The notes: generated by a model not told the origin, from the sequence alone. Shown: positions 7,615 to 18,605, counted from the stretch's first letter. The stretch is DNA of 64,000 nt from Rhodopseudomonas pentothenatexigens (GCF_900218015.1 NZ_UFQQ01000002.1:254552-318551); one strand, 5' to 3'. Program-made: numbers and translations.

Positions 7615-9141
7615 TTACTTCACCATCTTGCGCAATTCCGTCTTCAGCACCTTGCCGTAGTTGTTCTTCGGCAGCGCGTCGAGATAGACGTAGCGCTTGG
7701 GGCGTTTGAAGCGGGCGATGGCGGCGAGGCAATGTTGGTCGAGCGCAGAGTCGCTCGGCTCCGCCCCCTCCGCCAGCACAACGCAGGCGACGACGCTCTC
7801 GCCCCATTCCGGATCGGCGACGCCGATCGCCGAGACTTCGCGCACCAAGGGATGGGTCAGCAGCGCCTCTTCGACCTCGCGCGGATAGATGTTGGTGCCG
7901 CCGGAGATGATGACATCCTTGGAGCGGTCGGACAGCGTCAGGAAGCCGTCGTCGTCCAGCCGCCCGACGTCGCCGGTGCGCAGCCAGCCGTCTTTCAGCG
8001 CCTCGGCATTGGCCTGCGGATTGTTCCAGTAGCCGAGCATCACGGTCAGGCCCTTGACCTCGATCTCGCCGGTCTCGCCCGGCGGCAGCACCTCGCCGTT
8101 CGCCCCGGTGATCCGCACCGACACCACGCTCTGCGCGGTGCCGACGGAGGCGAGCCGCTGCAGATAGCGCGGATGATCGACGTCGGCGTGCAGCGCGCGC
8201 TTCAGCGAGGTGATGGTCATCGGCGACTCGCCCTGGCCGTAGATCTGCACGAAGCGCTGGCCCATCACGCTGAGCGCCTCGCGGATGTCGGCGAGATACA
8301 TCGGCCCGCCGCCATAGACGATGGTGCGCAGCCCCTCGCCGGCTTCGCCGCGGCGCTTGGCGGCCTCCACCAGGCGTTTGATCATGGTCGGTGCCGCGAA
8401 CATCGCGACGTTGCCGAGCTGCCGGCCGAGCGTCAGGACTTCGTCGGGATCGAACCCGCCGGACTCCGGCACGACGTGGCGCGCGCCGAACCGGACGTGG
8501 ATCATGTTGTAGAGCCCGGCGCCGTGCGAGATCGGCGCGGCGTACAGCGCCGCATCCTCCGGCGTCACCGCGTCGACGTCGGCGAGATAGCACAGCGACA
8601 TCGCGACGAGATTGCCGTGGCTGAGCATCACGCCCTTCGGCCGGCCGGTGGTGCCGGAGGTGTAGAACAGCCAGGCGAGATCGTCATCGTCACGCGGCAC
8701 CGGCGCGCTGGGGCCGGTGCCGTTTCGGGCGCGGTCGTAACCGTCGCTGTCGATCGCCAGGGTCGCCATGCCGGCTGGAAAATCCGCCGCCGCCTCGTTG
8801 AAAGTGTCGGCGGTGTCGTCGCAGATCAGCGCCAGCCTGGCTTCGGCATTGCTGCAGATCCAGGCCGCTTCGCGGCCGTGCAGCTTGGCGTTGATCGGGA
8901 CCGCCACCGCGCCGGCCCACCAGATGCCGTACAGCGCCTCGAGATAGCGCGTGCAGTTGTGCGCGAACAGCGCGACCCGGTGGCCGGGCGCGACACCGTA
9001 GTCGCGCGCCAGCCCGGCTGCGAACGACGCCGCACGCGCCGCGAAGGTCGCGTAGTCGGCATCGATCGTCGTGCCGGTCAGCAGCGCCGGGGCGTCCGGC
9101 CGCATCCGGGCGCTCGCGGCGAGCCATTCCGCCAAATTCAT
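7615..9141 (-). CDS. AMP-dependent acyl-CoA synthetase/ligase
   Basis: A 508-residue ANL-superfamily enzyme that activates a carboxylic acid to its CoA thioester via an acyl-adenylate. It has the P-loop YTSGTTGRPKGVMLSH near residues 156-171, IYGQGESPMTI (A5-type motif), GEIEVKGLTVMLGYWNNP, WLRTGDVGRLDDDGF, the hinge region DRSKDVIISGGTNIYPREVE, and the C-terminal catalytic Lys in PKNNYGKVLK. I used MNLAEWL at 9141 as the start because it aligns with the family; an in-frame ATG lies 48 bases upstream. It sits between the MaoC-like gene and the second thiolase, consistent with feeding a beta-oxidation-like route. It resembles long-chain or aromatic acid ligases, but specificity cannot be read. 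Confidence 0.93.
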   Translation of the reverse strand: MNLAEWLAASARMRPDAPALLTGTTIDADYATFAARAASFAAGLARDYGVAPGHRVALFAHNCTRYLEALYGIWWAGAVAVPINAKLHGREAAWICSNAEARLALICDDTADTFNEAAADFPAGMATLAIDSDGYDRARNGTGPSAPVPRDDDDLAWLFYTSGTTGRPKGVMLSHGNLVAMSLCYLADVDAVTPEDAALYAAPISHGAGLYNMIHVRFGARHVVPESGGFDPDEVLTLGRQLGNVAMFAAPTMIKRLVEAAKRRGEAGEGLRTIVYGGGPMYLADIREALSVMGQRFVQIYGQGESPMTITSLKRALHADVDHPRYLQRLASVGTAQSVVSVRITGANGEVLPPGETGEIEVKGLTVMLGYWNNPQANAEALKDGWLRTGDVGRLDDDGFLTLSDRSKDVIISGGTNIYPREVEEALLTHPLVREVSAIGVADPEWGESVVACVVLAEGAEPSDSALDQHCLAAIARFKRPKRYVYLDALPKNNYGKVLKTELRKMVK

Positions 9142-9195
9142 CGCGCGCCTCTCAAGTGTAGGACGAAGGGGTCGTTGATGCCGACTCACTCACAC

Positions 9196-9283
9196 GTCAT
9201 GGCCGGGCTCGTCCCGGCCATCCACGGCTTTTGCGCTGAAAGACCTTCAAGACGTGGATGCCCGGCACAAGGCCGGGCATGAC
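9196..9283. repeat. Palindromic element, family B (intact)
   Basis: An 88 bp element. GTCATGGCCGGGCTCGTCC opens it and GGCCGGGCATGAC closes it. Each 31-base half is itself a hairpin, and the halves are complementary overall with a roughly 27 base centre. It lies between the ligase and thiolase genes on the same strand. Confidence 0.88.
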
Positions 9284-9302
9284 GAAAACGATGTTGGCGA
9301 GA

Positions 9303-10472
9303 CTACTTCGCCGGTTCGAGCACCGACACGTAGTTGGCGACGGCGGCGCCGCCCATGTTGAAGATTCCGGCGAGCTTGGCGTCCTTGATCTGCATGCCTT
9401 CCGGCGCCTGACCGAGCAGCTGCATCGCGCTCAGTACGTGCATCGACACGCCGGTGGCGCCGATCGGATGGCCCTTGGCCTTGAGCCCGCCGGACGGATT
9501 GATCGGCAGCTTGCCGTCCTTCTGGGTCCAGCCTTCCTTGATGGCGCGGGCACCCTGGCCCTTCGGGGTCAGGCCCATCGCTTCGTATTCGATCAGCTCG
9601 GCGATGGTGAAGCAGTCGTGGGTTTCGACAAACGACAGGTCGTTCAGCGTCACGCCGGCCTGTTCCAGCGCGCGCTGCCAGGCGACGGTGCAGCCTTCGA
9701 ACTGCAGGATGTCGCGCTTGGACATCGGCAGGAAATCCTGCGCGTGGGCGCGGGCACGGATGTTGACCGCCTTGCCCATCGCTTTGGCGTTCTCGGCCGA
9801 GGTCAGCACCAGCGCGGCGGCGCCGTCGGACACCAGCGAGCAGTCGGTGCGCTTCAAAGGACCGGCGACGAACGGGTTCTTCTCGCCTTCCGCACGGCAG
9901 AACTCGAAGCCGAAATCCTTGCGCATCTGCGCATAGGGATTGGCCACGCCGTTGTGGTGGTTCTTGGCGGCGATCATCGCCAGCGCGTCGGACTGGTCGC
10001 CGTATTTCTGGAAGTACTTCTGCGCGATGATGCCGAACACGCCGGCGAAGCCGGCCGGGGTGTCGCCGTCTTCCGGCAGATAAGAGGCGCGCAGCAGGTT
10101 CTTGCCGATCTCGGGACCCGGGGTGCGGGTCATCTGCTCGACGCCGACCACCAGCACCACCTTGGCGGCGCCGGCCTCGATCGCGCGGATGCCCTGATGC
10201 ACGGCGGCCGACCCGGTGGCGCAGGCGTTCTCCACCCGCGTCGCCGGCTTGAAGCGCAGCGCCGGATCGGCCTGCAGCACCAGCGCGGCGGTGAAATCCT
10301 GCGGCGAGAAGCCGGCATTGAAATGCCCGAGCACGATCTCGTCGACATCGCCCGGCGCGATCCCGGCATCGGCGATCGCCTCACCCGCGACGCGGACGAT
10401 CATGCTTTCCACGGTTTCGGCGTCGAACTTGCCGAACGGCATATGGGCCCATCCGACGATGCTGGCGGTCAT
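9303..10472 (-). CDS. Acetyl-CoA acetyltransferase (thiolase)
   Basis: A 389-residue thiolase. The nucleophilic cysteine is Cys84 in NACATGSAA, the His motif is GHPIGATG near the C-terminus, the HDCF motif (ETHDCFT) is present, and the protein ends GGAAVANYVSVLE. It catalyses CoA-dependent cleavage of a 3-ketoacyl-CoA or the reverse condensation. It closes the acyl-CoA cluster that also has the ligase and MaoC-like hydratase. The ATG at 10472 follows GAGGAGAAAACGCC, a good ribosome-binding site. The contrast with the Cys-less thiolase-like protein at 3582-4718 suggests the two do different reactions. Confidence 0.93.
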   Translation of the reverse strand: MTASIVGWAHMPFGKFDAETVESMIVRVAGEAIADAGIAPGDVDEIVLGHFNAGFSPQDFTAALVLQADPALRFKPATRVENACATGSAAVHQGIRAIEAGAAKVVLVVGVEQMTRTPGPEIGKNLLRASYLPEDGDTPAGFAGVFGIIAQKYFQKYGDQSDALAMIAAKNHHNGVANPYAQMRKDFGFEFCRAEGEKNPFVAGPLKRTDCSLVSDGAAALVLTSAENAKAMGKAVNIRARAHAQDFLPMSKRDILQFEGCTVAWQRALEQAGVTLNDLSFVETHDCFTIAELIEYEAMGLTPKGQGARAIKEGWTQKDGKLPINPSGGLKAKGHPIGATGVSMHVLSAMQLLGQAPEGMQIKDAKLAGIFNMGGAAVANYVSVLEPAK

Positions 10473-10603
10473 GGCGTTTTCTCCTCGATCCCGGGTGACG
10501 GTTGATTGACGCGGAATATAGGACGACCGTCAGCCAAAAGCATCCCCCGTGGGACGCATAAAGACCCGCCATGCCCGCGCTTGACCCGGTCCCCAAGCAC
10601 CAC

Positions 10604-10699
10604 CCTCATGGTGAGGAGGCGCGAAGCGCCGTCTCGAACCATGATGAGATTGTCGCCATCCTTCGAGACGCGGCCAAGTGGCCGCTCCTCAGGATGAGG
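10604..10699. repeat. Palindromic element, family A
   Basis: A two-hairpin element in the 246 base gap between the thiolase start and the DenD-like stop. The left hairpin is CCTCATGGTGAGGAGGCGC with GCGCCGTCTCGAACCATG. The right hairpin runs from CATCCTTCGAGACGC to GCTCCTCAGGATGAGG. It is the same family as 13931-14048, 19532-19641 and the copy inside the helicase gene. Confidence 0.9.
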
Positions 10700-10718
10700 G
10701 CGGTGTCGCGGAAATACT

Positions 10719-11705
10719 TCAGCGAGCGAACGTTCCGCCGAGTTCATCCTCGATATGGATGCGGATGATGTCGTCGAAGCTCTGTTCCGCCGTGGTGAAG
10801 CCGAGCTTCAGCGCCCGGTCGGTCGCAAAGTTGCGCGGCCAGCCGGAGACGATGCCGATGATGGTCGGATCGGGCTCGCGCTTGATCCGGGCCACGACGC
10901 CTTTGCCTGCGACCCGCTGCAGCGCGGCGATCTGCTCGCCGACGGTGGCGGCCAGCCCCGGCATCGACAGGCTGCGCCGCGGGCCGATCGCGGCAGTGTC
11001 CATCGTGGCGGCGTGGATCAGGAAGCCGACCGCCGAGCGCGGCGAAGCGTGCCAGTGCATCACGTCATCGCCGACCGGCAGCACCGCCTCCTGCCCGGCG
11101 AGCGGCTCGCGGATGATGTTCGAGAAGAAGCCGGACGCCGCCTTGTTGGGCTTGCCGGGCCGGACGCAGATGGTCGGCAACCGGATGCCGACGCCGTCGA
11201 AGAAGCCTTTGCGGGTGTAGTCGGCGATCAACAGTTCGCAGATCGCCTTCTGCGTTCCGTAGCTGGTCAGCGGCGCGGACAGGAATTCGTCGCCGATCTT
11301 CTCCGGGAACGGCACGCCGAACACCGCGATCGACGAGGTGAACACCAGCCGCGGATGATAGTCGTCGCCCTCGGCGCGGATCGCGTCGATCAGATGCCGG
11401 GTGCCGTCGAGATTGATCCGGTAGCCCTTGTCGAAATCGGCCTCGGCCTCGCCGGAGACGATCGCGGCGAGATGGAAGATCACCTCCGGCCGATGCGCCA
11501 CCAGCGCCGCCGCCTGCCCCGGCTCGGCGAGGTCGGAGGTCACCGTGGACATCGCGATCGAGGCATGCGGCGGCCGCGCCGGCGCAACCACGTCCTGCAA
11601 CGTCATCCGGGTGATGTCGCGGCTGCCGAGGCGGCCGTCCGCGAGCAAGCGGTCGGTGAGTTTGCGACCGACCATGCCGGCGGCGCCGAGGATGAGAATG
11701 TGCAA
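10719..11705 (-). CDS. denD: D-erythronate dehydrogenase-like extended SDR
   Basis: A 328-residue extended short-chain dehydrogenase with the NAD-binding GAAGMVG at residues 7-13, HLAAIVSGEAE near 78-88, SS at 124-125 and the catalytic pair Tyr149/Lys153 (SYGTQK). The overall sequence resembles DenD, which oxidises D-erythronate at C2 to 2-oxo-tetronate, including the characteristic RLPTICVRPGKPNKAASGFF segment. The partner genes of the known tetronate pathway (otnK, otnC, otnI) are not visible here. The gene is downstream of a sugar ABC importer on the same strand, separated by a palindromic element. It may act on a different aldonate delivered by that importer. The family call is strong; the substrate is less certain. 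Confidence 0.82.
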   Translation of the reverse strand: MHILILGAAGMVGRKLTDRLLADGRLGSRDITRMTLQDVVAPARPPHASIAMSTVTSDLAEPGQAAALVAHRPEVIFHLAAIVSGEAEADFDKGYRINLDGTRHLIDAIRAEGDDYHPRLVFTSSIAVFGVPFPEKIGDEFLSAPLTSYGTQKAICELLIADYTRKGFFDGVGIRLPTICVRPGKPNKAASGFFSNIIREPLAGQEAVLPVGDDVMHWHASPRSAVGFLIHAATMDTAAIGPRRSLSMPGLAATVGEQIAALQRVAGKGVVARIKREPDPTIIGIVSGWPRNFATDRALKLGFTTAEQSFDDIIRIHIEDELGGTFAR

Positions 11706-11723
11706 CGTGATCCCCTATCTTTT

Positions 11724-11837
11724 GTCATTCCGGGATGGTCGTGAGGCGGCGCAGCCGACTCGCGGCCAGGCCCGGAATCCATATTCCCGGCGGTGGTTAT
11801 GGATTCCGGGCTCGCGCTTCGCGCGCCCCGGAATGAC
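11724..11837. repeat. Palindromic element, family C
   Basis: A 114 bp element beginning GTCATTCCGGGATGG and ending CCCCGGAATGAC, with GGAATCCATA/TATGGATTCC around the centre. It separates the ABC permease gene (stop 11880) from the DenD-like gene (start 11705). Confidence 0.9.
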
Positions 11838-11879
11838 GAACTCTGATGTGGTTGAAAGTCAAGCCGCGAAGCCCACCGG

Positions 11880-12806
11880 CTATTCCTTCACCGCTCCGGT
11901 CATCGCCGACACATAGTGCTCGACGAAGAACGCGTACAGGATCACCAGCGGCAGCGAGCCGACCAGGGCGCCGGCCATCAGCGAGCCCCATTTGTAGATG
12001 TCGCCGTCGACGAACTCGTTGACGATCGCCACCGGCACGGTCTTGTTCGGCGTCGACTGCAGGAAGGTGAGCGCGTAGATGAATTCGTTCCAGCACAGCG
12101 TGAAGCAGAAGATGAAGGCCGAGATCAGCCCGGGGACCGCCAGCGGAATGATGATCCTGACCAGGATCTGCCAGCGCGAGGCGCCGTCGATCAGCGCGCA
12201 TTCCTCGAGCTCGAACGGGATCGTCTTGAAATAGCCCATCAGCAGCCAGGTCGAGAACGGGATCAGCAGCGTCGGATACACCAGGATCAGCGACAACGGC
12301 GAGTCGAACAGCCCGTAAGCCTGGATCACCGAGGCGAGCGGGATGAACAGGATCGACGGCGGCACCAGATAGGCGAGGAAGATCGCGCCGCCGACGGTGT
12401 CGGCGCCGCGGAAGCGCAGCCGGACGATCGCATAGGCGGCCAGCACGCTGGCGGCGATCGACAGCACGGTGGAAGCGGCGGCGACATACATCGTGTTCCA
12501 AAGCCAGCGCGGATATTGGGTTTCGAACAGCAGCTTCTCGATGTGCTTGAAGGTCGGATGCACCACCCAGAACGGGTTGTAGGTGTCCATGTCGATCAGC
12601 TGCTCGTCGGGTTTGATCGCGGTCAGCCCCATCCAGTAGAACGGGAACAGCAGCACGACGAGGATCACGAACAGCGGCAGATACAGCGTCACCAGCCGGC
12701 GCGGTAGCGACTCCAGATAGCTCATGCCCTCGCTGTCGTCGCTCTGCGCCACGGTGGCGGCGGCTTTGACGGCGAGCCGGGGATCGGAAGCGGTGGTCTC
12801 AGTCAT
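11880..12806 (-). CDS. Carbohydrate ABC transporter permease (MalG type)
   Basis: A 308-residue inner-membrane protein with about six membrane segments preceded by a 35-residue cytoplasmic N-terminus. The ATPase-docking EAA loop is EECALIDGASRWQILVR, followed by IIIPLAVPGLISA, as in MalG-type permeases. With the upstream permease it forms the channel of a sugar or sugar-acid importer. The start at 12806 overlaps the preceding permease gene by 8 bases, so translation is probably coupled. The late FCFTLCWNEFIYALTFL segment (about residue 230) is typical of the family. Confidence 0.93.
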   Translation of the reverse strand: MTETTASDPRLAVKAAATVAQSDDSEGMSYLESLPRRLVTLYLPLFVILVVLLFPFYWMGLTAIKPDEQLIDMDTYNPFWVVHPTFKHIEKLLFETQYPRWLWNTMYVAAASTVLSIAASVLAAYAIVRLRFRGADTVGGAIFLAYLVPPSILFIPLASVIQAYGLFDSPLSLILVYPTLLIPFSTWLLMGYFKTIPFELEECALIDGASRWQILVRIIIPLAVPGLISAFIFCFTLCWNEFIYALTFLQSTPNKTVPVAIVNEFVDGDIYKWGSLMAGALVGSLPLVILYAFFVEHYVSAMTGAVKE

Positions 12807-13752
12807 TGTCGGTCCCCTGCTGCCATTTGCGCCGCTGCATGCCGAACCACGAGATCGCGATCGCCGCCAAGAGGAACGGGATCATCGCGGTGGCGATCGC
12901 CGCCCCCTCGCCGAGCCGCCCCGACAGGATGCCGCGTTGATAGCTCAGCGTCGCCATCAGATGCGTGGCGTTGACCGGTCCGCCGCGGGTCAGCGCCCAG
13001 ATCAGCTGGAAGTCCGTGAAGGTGAACAGCACCGAGAACGTCATCACCACGGCGATGATCGGCGTCAGCAGCGGATAGGTGATGTAGCGGAAGCGCTGCC
13101 ACGCGGTGGCGCCGTCGAGCGTCGCGGCTTCGTACAGCGACGGCGACACGGTCTGCAGCCCGGCCAGCAGCGTGATCGCCACGAACGGCACGCCGCGCCA
13201 GATGTTGGCGAAGATCACCGAGGCGCGCGCCCAAGTGGTGTCACCGAGGAAGTTGATGTTCTGATCGATCACGCCGAGCTTGATCAGCGACCAGGAGATG
13301 ATCGAAAACTGCGAGTCGTAGATCCACCAGAACGCGATCGCCGACAGCACCGTCGGCACGATGAACGGCACCAGCACCGCGGCGCGGATGATCGCCTTGA
13401 ACGGCATATGGCGGTTCAGCAGCAGCGCCAGATACAGGCCGACCGCGAATTTGATCGCGCTGGCGACCACCGTGTAGAGAATGGTGTTGAACACCGACAG
13501 CCAGAAGATGCTGTCGTCCCACAGCCATTCGTAGTTCTCGATGCCGATGAACGCCCCGTCGCGCCCGATCCGCGCGTCGGTGAAGCTCATCCAGACGCCG
13601 AGAAACAGCGGATAGGCCAGAAACAGGATCAAGAACGCCGCTGCCGGCAGCATGAACCACAGCGCGATGAAGTTGCGGTTGGTGCGGACGCGTTGCCAGG
13701 CGGTGGGGCCGCTATGAGCGGACTGCGGCAGCGATGGCTGAAGCATGGTCAT
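12799..13752 (-). CDS. Carbohydrate ABC transporter permease (MalF type)
   Basis: A 317-residue permease with six predicted membrane segments, beginning after a short charged N-terminus (FIALWFMLPAAAFLILFL). The EAA loop is YEAATLDGATAWQRFRYITY, followed by PLLTPIIAVV. It is the first permease of the importer and overlaps the second permease gene at 12799-12806. The solute-binding gene lies upstream beyond a 343 base palindrome-filled gap (13753-14095). That gap may attenuate or stabilise the mRNA between receptor and permeases. Confidence 0.93.
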   Translation of the reverse strand: MTMLQPSLPQSAHSGPTAWQRVRTNRNFIALWFMLPAAAFLILFLAYPLFLGVWMSFTDARIGRDGAFIGIENYEWLWDDSIFWLSVFNTILYTVVASAIKFAVGLYLALLLNRHMPFKAIIRAAVLVPFIVPTVLSAIAFWWIYDSQFSIISWSLIKLGVIDQNINFLGDTTWARASVIFANIWRGVPFVAITLLAGLQTVSPSLYEAATLDGATAWQRFRYITYPLLTPIIAVVMTFSVLFTFTDFQLIWALTRGGPVNATHLMATLSYQRGILSGRLGEGAAIATAMIPFLLAAIAISWFGMQRRKWQQGTDND

Positions 13753-13814
13753 CGCGAGCTACTTTCTTGTTGTCTGCAACGCAGGCTCATCTTGTCCGAC
13801 CGTCCGATGACTTC

Positions 13815-14048
13815 GTCATGCCCGGGCTCGTCCCGGGCATCCACGTCTTGAAGCGCCGCCGTACTGGTGGCCGTGGATGGCCGGGACAAGCCCGGCCATG
13901 ACGGCAAAACACACAACCAACAAGCACCGCCCTCATCCAGAGGAGCCCGGCGGAGCCCGAAGGGCGATGCCGGGCGTCTCGAAGGATGGCCGCGAGCGCT
14001 TCGGCCTCATGGTTCGAGACGGCGCTGACGCGCCTCCTCACCATGAGG
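13815..14048. repeat. Adjacent palindromic elements, family B (13815-13902) and family A (13931-14048)
   Basis: The 343 base gap between the solute-binding and first permease genes is filled by an intact family B element and, 28 bases on, a family A element. The B element starts GTCATGCCCGGGCTCG and ends GGCCATGAC. The A element starts CCTCATCCAGAGGAGCC and ends CCTCACCATGAGG. Within the operon, such hairpins commonly set relative transcript levels of receptor and permease; that role is inferred. Confidence 0.88.
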
Positions 14049-14095
14049 GACGGATGCCGGCGCAATCGGCGCCGGCTCCCGCAGCGATAACCGCC

Positions 14096-15421
14096 CTACG
14101 CCCGGAAGATCCGCTTCGCCGCGCGTTCGGCGCTGCTCATTGCGGTCTTCACGTCTTCGCGGCCGGTGCAGTAGTTGGCGAACATGTCGACCACGACGAA
14201 GTCGGCGATCGCCGCGGCGGCGTTCTCGCCCATCTGGGCGTCGCCGGCCGGGGTCGAGGCGGTGCGGGCGACGTCGCGATACGGCGTGTTCTTCGGGTCC
14301 GCGGTCCACATCGGGTTCTTCTCGTAGTCGAGCAGGAACGGCGACAGATAGCCCTGCGCGGCCTCGACCCACGGATTGAACTGCGCCGGCTCCATCATGA
14401 AGGCGGCGAACGCCTTGCAGGTCTGCGGGTACTTGGTGAAGTTGTAGATCAGAATCGGGAAGCCGAGATGCAACTCGCGGGTCTTGCCGTTGACGCCGGC
14501 CGGCAGATGCGCGTGGTTGATGTCCTCGGCCATCTCCTTGGCGTCCTTCTTCGCCGCCACGTAGATCGAGATGCCGTTGACGGTGAGATAGAGCTGGCCG
14601 GCGAGGAACGCCTTGTTGTTGGACGCATCGTTCCACGAGGCGGTGCCGGGGATGAAGTTGTCGTACAGGCCCTTGACGTATTCGAGCGCCTTGGCGGTCT
14701 CGGGCGAATTGACGACGACCTTGCTGTCCTTGTCGATCAGCGCGCCGCCGTGGGCCCACAGCGCCCAGTGCAGCCAGCCATTGGCGTCGCCGGAGGCGTG
14801 GCCGAGCGCCATGCCGGCCGGCGTGCCGTTCTTGTTGAGGCCCTTCACCAGATCGGAAAAGCCGGCGAGATCGTTCGGGAAGGTCTTGTGGCCGGCCTTT
14901 TCGGCGGCGCTCATCCGATAGTTGACGAGGCCGCCGGTGGCGGCCACCGGCAAGCCGATCCACTTGCCGTTGTACATGCCGTAGGCCTTGCCGGAGTCGC
15001 TCCAGCCGCCGCACTTCTTGGCGAGATAATCGGCGACGTCGGTGACGTCGGTGCATTTGTTGGGAAACAGGAACGGCAGCGAATACAGGCCCCAGACCAT
15101 ATCGAGCCCCTGCCCGGTATTGGCCGCGACCGACGCCTTGGGCTGGATGTCGTCGTAGGATTCGTTGGAGACGTTGATGGTGACGTTGTTGGCCTTCTGG
15201 AACGCGTCGACGATCTTCATGAAGGCGACGTCTTCGGCTTCGACGAACCGCTTCCAGCGCAGCAGGTTGATCTTGGCGCCGGCTTCCGGCTTCCACGGCG
15301 AGGTCTCGGCCCACGCCTTGGCGTAGCCCAGCAATTGGTCGGCGGACATCGTCGCCGCGGTGGCCAGAGTCATCGCGCCGCCCTTCAGCAGCGTGCGGCG
15401 ATCGAGGGTAAAGTCAGTCAT
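14096..15421 (-). CDS. Sugar ABC transporter substrate-binding protein (Tat-exported)
   Basis: A 441-residue periplasmic receptor of the extracellular solute-binding family 1. The N-terminus carries a twin-arginine motif (DRRTLLKGG) followed by an alanine-rich hydrophobic stretch, indicating export by Tat rather than Sec. Tat export is common for sugar receptors in this group. The mature part is rich in Trp, Asn and Lys, with segments such as GQGLDMVWGLYSLPFLFP and GFPILIYNFTKYPQTCKAFAAF that fit family 1. It is encoded between the ATPase gene (upstream) and the two permeases (downstream), all on the minus strand, making a complete importer. The ligand is probably a sugar or sugar acid, judging by the adjacent dehydratase and dehydrogenases. 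Confidence 0.92.
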   Translation of the reverse strand: MTDFTLDRRTLLKGGAMTLATAATMSADQLLGYAKAWAETSPWKPEAGAKINLLRWKRFVEAEDVAFMKIVDAFQKANNVTINVSNESYDDIQPKASVAANTGQGLDMVWGLYSLPFLFPNKCTDVTDVADYLAKKCGGWSDSGKAYGMYNGKWIGLPVAATGGLVNYRMSAAEKAGHKTFPNDLAGFSDLVKGLNKNGTPAGMALGHASGDANGWLHWALWAHGGALIDKDSKVVVNSPETAKALEYVKGLYDNFIPGTASWNDASNNKAFLAGQLYLTVNGISIYVAAKKDAKEMAEDINHAHLPAGVNGKTRELHLGFPILIYNFTKYPQTCKAFAAFMMEPAQFNPWVEAAQGYLSPFLLDYEKNPMWTADPKNTPYRDVARTASTPAGDAQMGENAAAAIADFVVVDMFANYCTGREDVKTAMSSAERAAKRIFRA

Positions 15422-15496
15422 CTGTCGTTCACTCCCTAAGTTCCGCTTTGCGCATTGGTTCGTTGATCGACCAATTCTGGTCCCGTGCTGGGAAGT

Positions 15497-16561
<1,065 letters not shown>

Positions 16562-16686
16562 CCAGCACCTCCCGAGGTCCCGCCATTTAGTGCGGTCGTT
16601 GCCGCCGGCGTGAGACTTATGTTGACGCAACTCCTAGCAGAATATTTCGCCGCTGTCGCGCTCGCAAATTAGTCCGCGTGATCACA

Positions 16687-16703
16687 CTACGCCGATTGCG
16701 TAG
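16687..16703. promoter_or_regulatory. Perfect 6-5-6 inverted repeat in divergent promoter region
   Basis: CTACGCCGATTGCGTAG is a perfect dyad (CTACGC/GCGTAG, 5 base spacer). It sits in the 235 base region between the divergent ABC-importer operon and the dehydratase operon, 94 bases before the dehydratase ATG. The location suits an operator for a sugar-acid-responsive repressor, but no regulator gene is in the window. This is inference from symmetry and position. Confidence 0.4.
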
Positions 16704-16796
16704 CGCGGTGCGACATGCCAGCATGCGCTCCGTTCCATACTCGGCAAAGGCGCTCAAAACATCCGCGTCAAGGATGTGTGCGGTGCGGGAGAGACG

Positions 16797-18605
16797 ATGA
16801 CGAAGCACGATGCCGGCACTGCCCGGCGCAAACTCCGGTCCAGCGAATGGTTCAACGATCCGCATAATCCGGGAATGACCGCGCTCTATCTCGAGCGCTA
16901 TTTGAACTACGGACTGACCCGCGCGGAACTGCAATCCGGCAAGCCGATCATCGGCATCGCCCAGACCGGCAACGACCTGTCACCGTGCAACCGGCATCAT
17001 GTCGAGCTGGCGCAACGGGTGCGCGAAGGCATCCGCGCCGCCGGCGGCATCGCGATGGAATTCCCGGTGCATCCGATCCAGGAGACCGGAAAGCGGCCGA
17101 CCGCGGCGCTCGATCGCAATCTCGCTTATCTCGGCCTGGTCGAAGTGCTGTTCGGCTATCCGCTCGACGGCGTTGTGCTGACCACCGGCTGCGATAAGAC
17201 GACCCCCGCATGCCTGATGGCGGCGGCTACGGTCAACATTCCGGCGATCGTGCTGTCGGGCGGGCCGATGCTCAACGGCTGGCACAATGGCGAACGCACC
17301 GGCTCCGGCACGGTGGTGTGGAAGTCGCGCGAGCGGCTCGCCGCCGGCGAGATCGACTACGAGCAGTTCATGGAGATCGTCGCCTCCTCGGCGCCGTCGG
17401 TTGGGCACTGCAACACCATGGGCACCGCCTCGACGATGAACTCGCTGGCCGAGGCGCTCGGCATGTCGCTGCCCGGCTGCGCCGCGATCCCGGCGCCGTA
17501 TCGCGAGCGGGGCCAGATCGCCTACGAAACCGGCGTGCGCGCGGTCGAGATGGTGTGGGAGGATCTGAAGCCGTCCGATATCCTGACACGCAAGGCGTTC
17601 GAGAACGCCATCGTGGTCAATTCGGCGATCGGCGGTTCGACCAACGCGCCGATCCATCTCAACGCGCTGGCCCGCCACGTCGGGGTCGAACTGTCGATCG
17701 ACGACTGGCAGAGCGTCGGCCACGCCGTTCCGCTGCTGGTCAATCTGCAGCCCGCCGGCCTCTATCTCGGCGAGGAGTATCACCGCGCCGGCGGCGTGCC
17801 GACGGTGGTCGGCGAATTGATGCGCCACGGCAAGATCCACCAGGACGCGCTGACGGTGAACGGCAAGACCATGGGTGAGAACTGCGCGCATGCGCCCGCC
17901 CCCGATGGCGACGTGATCCACCGATACGACGTGCCGCTGGTGCATGACGCCGGCTTCCTGGTGCTGCGCGGCAATCTGTTCGACTCCGCGATCATGAAGA
18001 CCAGCGTGATCAGCCTCGAGTTCCGCGAGCGCTATCTCTCCAATCCGAAGGATCCGAACGCGTTCGAAGGTCGGGCGATCGTGTTCGAAGGCCCGGAGGA
18101 TTATCACCACCGCATCGAGGATCCGGCGCTCGACATCGACGAGCACTGCATCCTGTTCGTGCGCGGCACCGGGCCGATCGGCTATCCGGGCGGCGCCGAG
18201 GTGGTCAACATGCAGCCGCCGGCGGCGCTGCTCAAACGCGGCATCCACTCGCTGCCGTGCATCGGCGACGGCCGCCAGTCCGGCACCTCCGGCTCGCCGT
18301 CGATCCTCAACGCGACGCCGGAAGCCGCAGCCAATGGCGGGCTGGCGCTGCTGAAGACCGGCGACAAGGTTCGCATCGACCTCAACAAAGGCAGCGCCGA
18401 TATCCTGATCTCGGACGAGGAGCTGACGCAGCGCCGTGCCGACCTCGCCGCCCACGGCGGCTTCGCCTACCCGAAGCACCAGACGCCGTGGCAGGAGCTG
18501 TATCGCTCCACGGTCGGCCAGCAGGCCACCGGCGCCTGCATGGAGTTCGCCACCCGCTACCAGAACATCGCCGGCACCGTCGGCGTGGCGCGGCATAATC
18601 ATTGA
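16797..18605 (+). CDS. IlvD/Edd-family sugar-acid dehydratase (pentonate dehydratase type)
   Basis: A 602-residue dehydratase of the dihydroxy-acid/phosphogluconate dehydratase family. Three candidate iron-sulfur cysteines are Cys64 (SPCNRHH), Cys132 ([10 protein letters not shown]) and Cys205 ([11 protein letters not shown]). Their spacing (68 and 73) is the same as I recall for the [2Fe-2S] ligands of Rhizobium L-arabinonate dehydratase. The [19 protein letters not shown] segment also favours the pentonate/hexonate group over IlvD. It would convert an aldonate to a 2-keto-3-deoxy acid. The start at 16797 has GGGAGA 6 bases upstream; the frame is open 21 bases further. Divergent from the ABC importer and followed by two dehydrogenases, it looks like the core enzyme of a non-phosphorylative sugar-acid pathway. 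The exact substrate is unknown. Confidence 0.88.
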   Translation: MTKHDAGTARRKLRSSEWFNDPHNPGMTALYLERYLNYGLTRAELQSGKPIIGIAQTGNDLSPCNRHHVELAQRVREGIRAAGGIAMEFPVHPIQETGKRPTAALDRNLAYLGLVEVLFGYPLDGVVLTTGCDKTTPACLMAAATVNIPAIVLSGGPMLNGWHNGERTGSGTVVWKSRERLAAGEIDYEQFMEIVASSAPSVGHCNTMGTASTMNSLAEALGMSLPGCAAIPAPYRERGQIAYETGVRAVEMVWEDLKPSDILTRKAFENAIVVNSAIGGSTNAPIHLNALARHVGVELSIDDWQSVGHAVPLLVNLQPAGLYLGEEYHRAGGVPTVVGELMRHGKIHQDALTVNGKTMGENCAHAPAPDGDVIHRYDVPLVHDAGFLVLRGNLFDSAIMKTSVISLEFRERYLSNPKDPNAFEGRAIVFEGPEDYHHRIEDPALDIDEHCILFVRGTGPIGYPGGAEVVNMQPPAALLKRGIHSLPCIGDGRQSGTSGSPSILNATPEAAANGGLALLKTGDKVRIDLNKGSADILISDEELTQRRADLAAHGGFAYPKHQTPWQELYRSTVGQQATGACMEFATRYQNIAGTVGVARHNH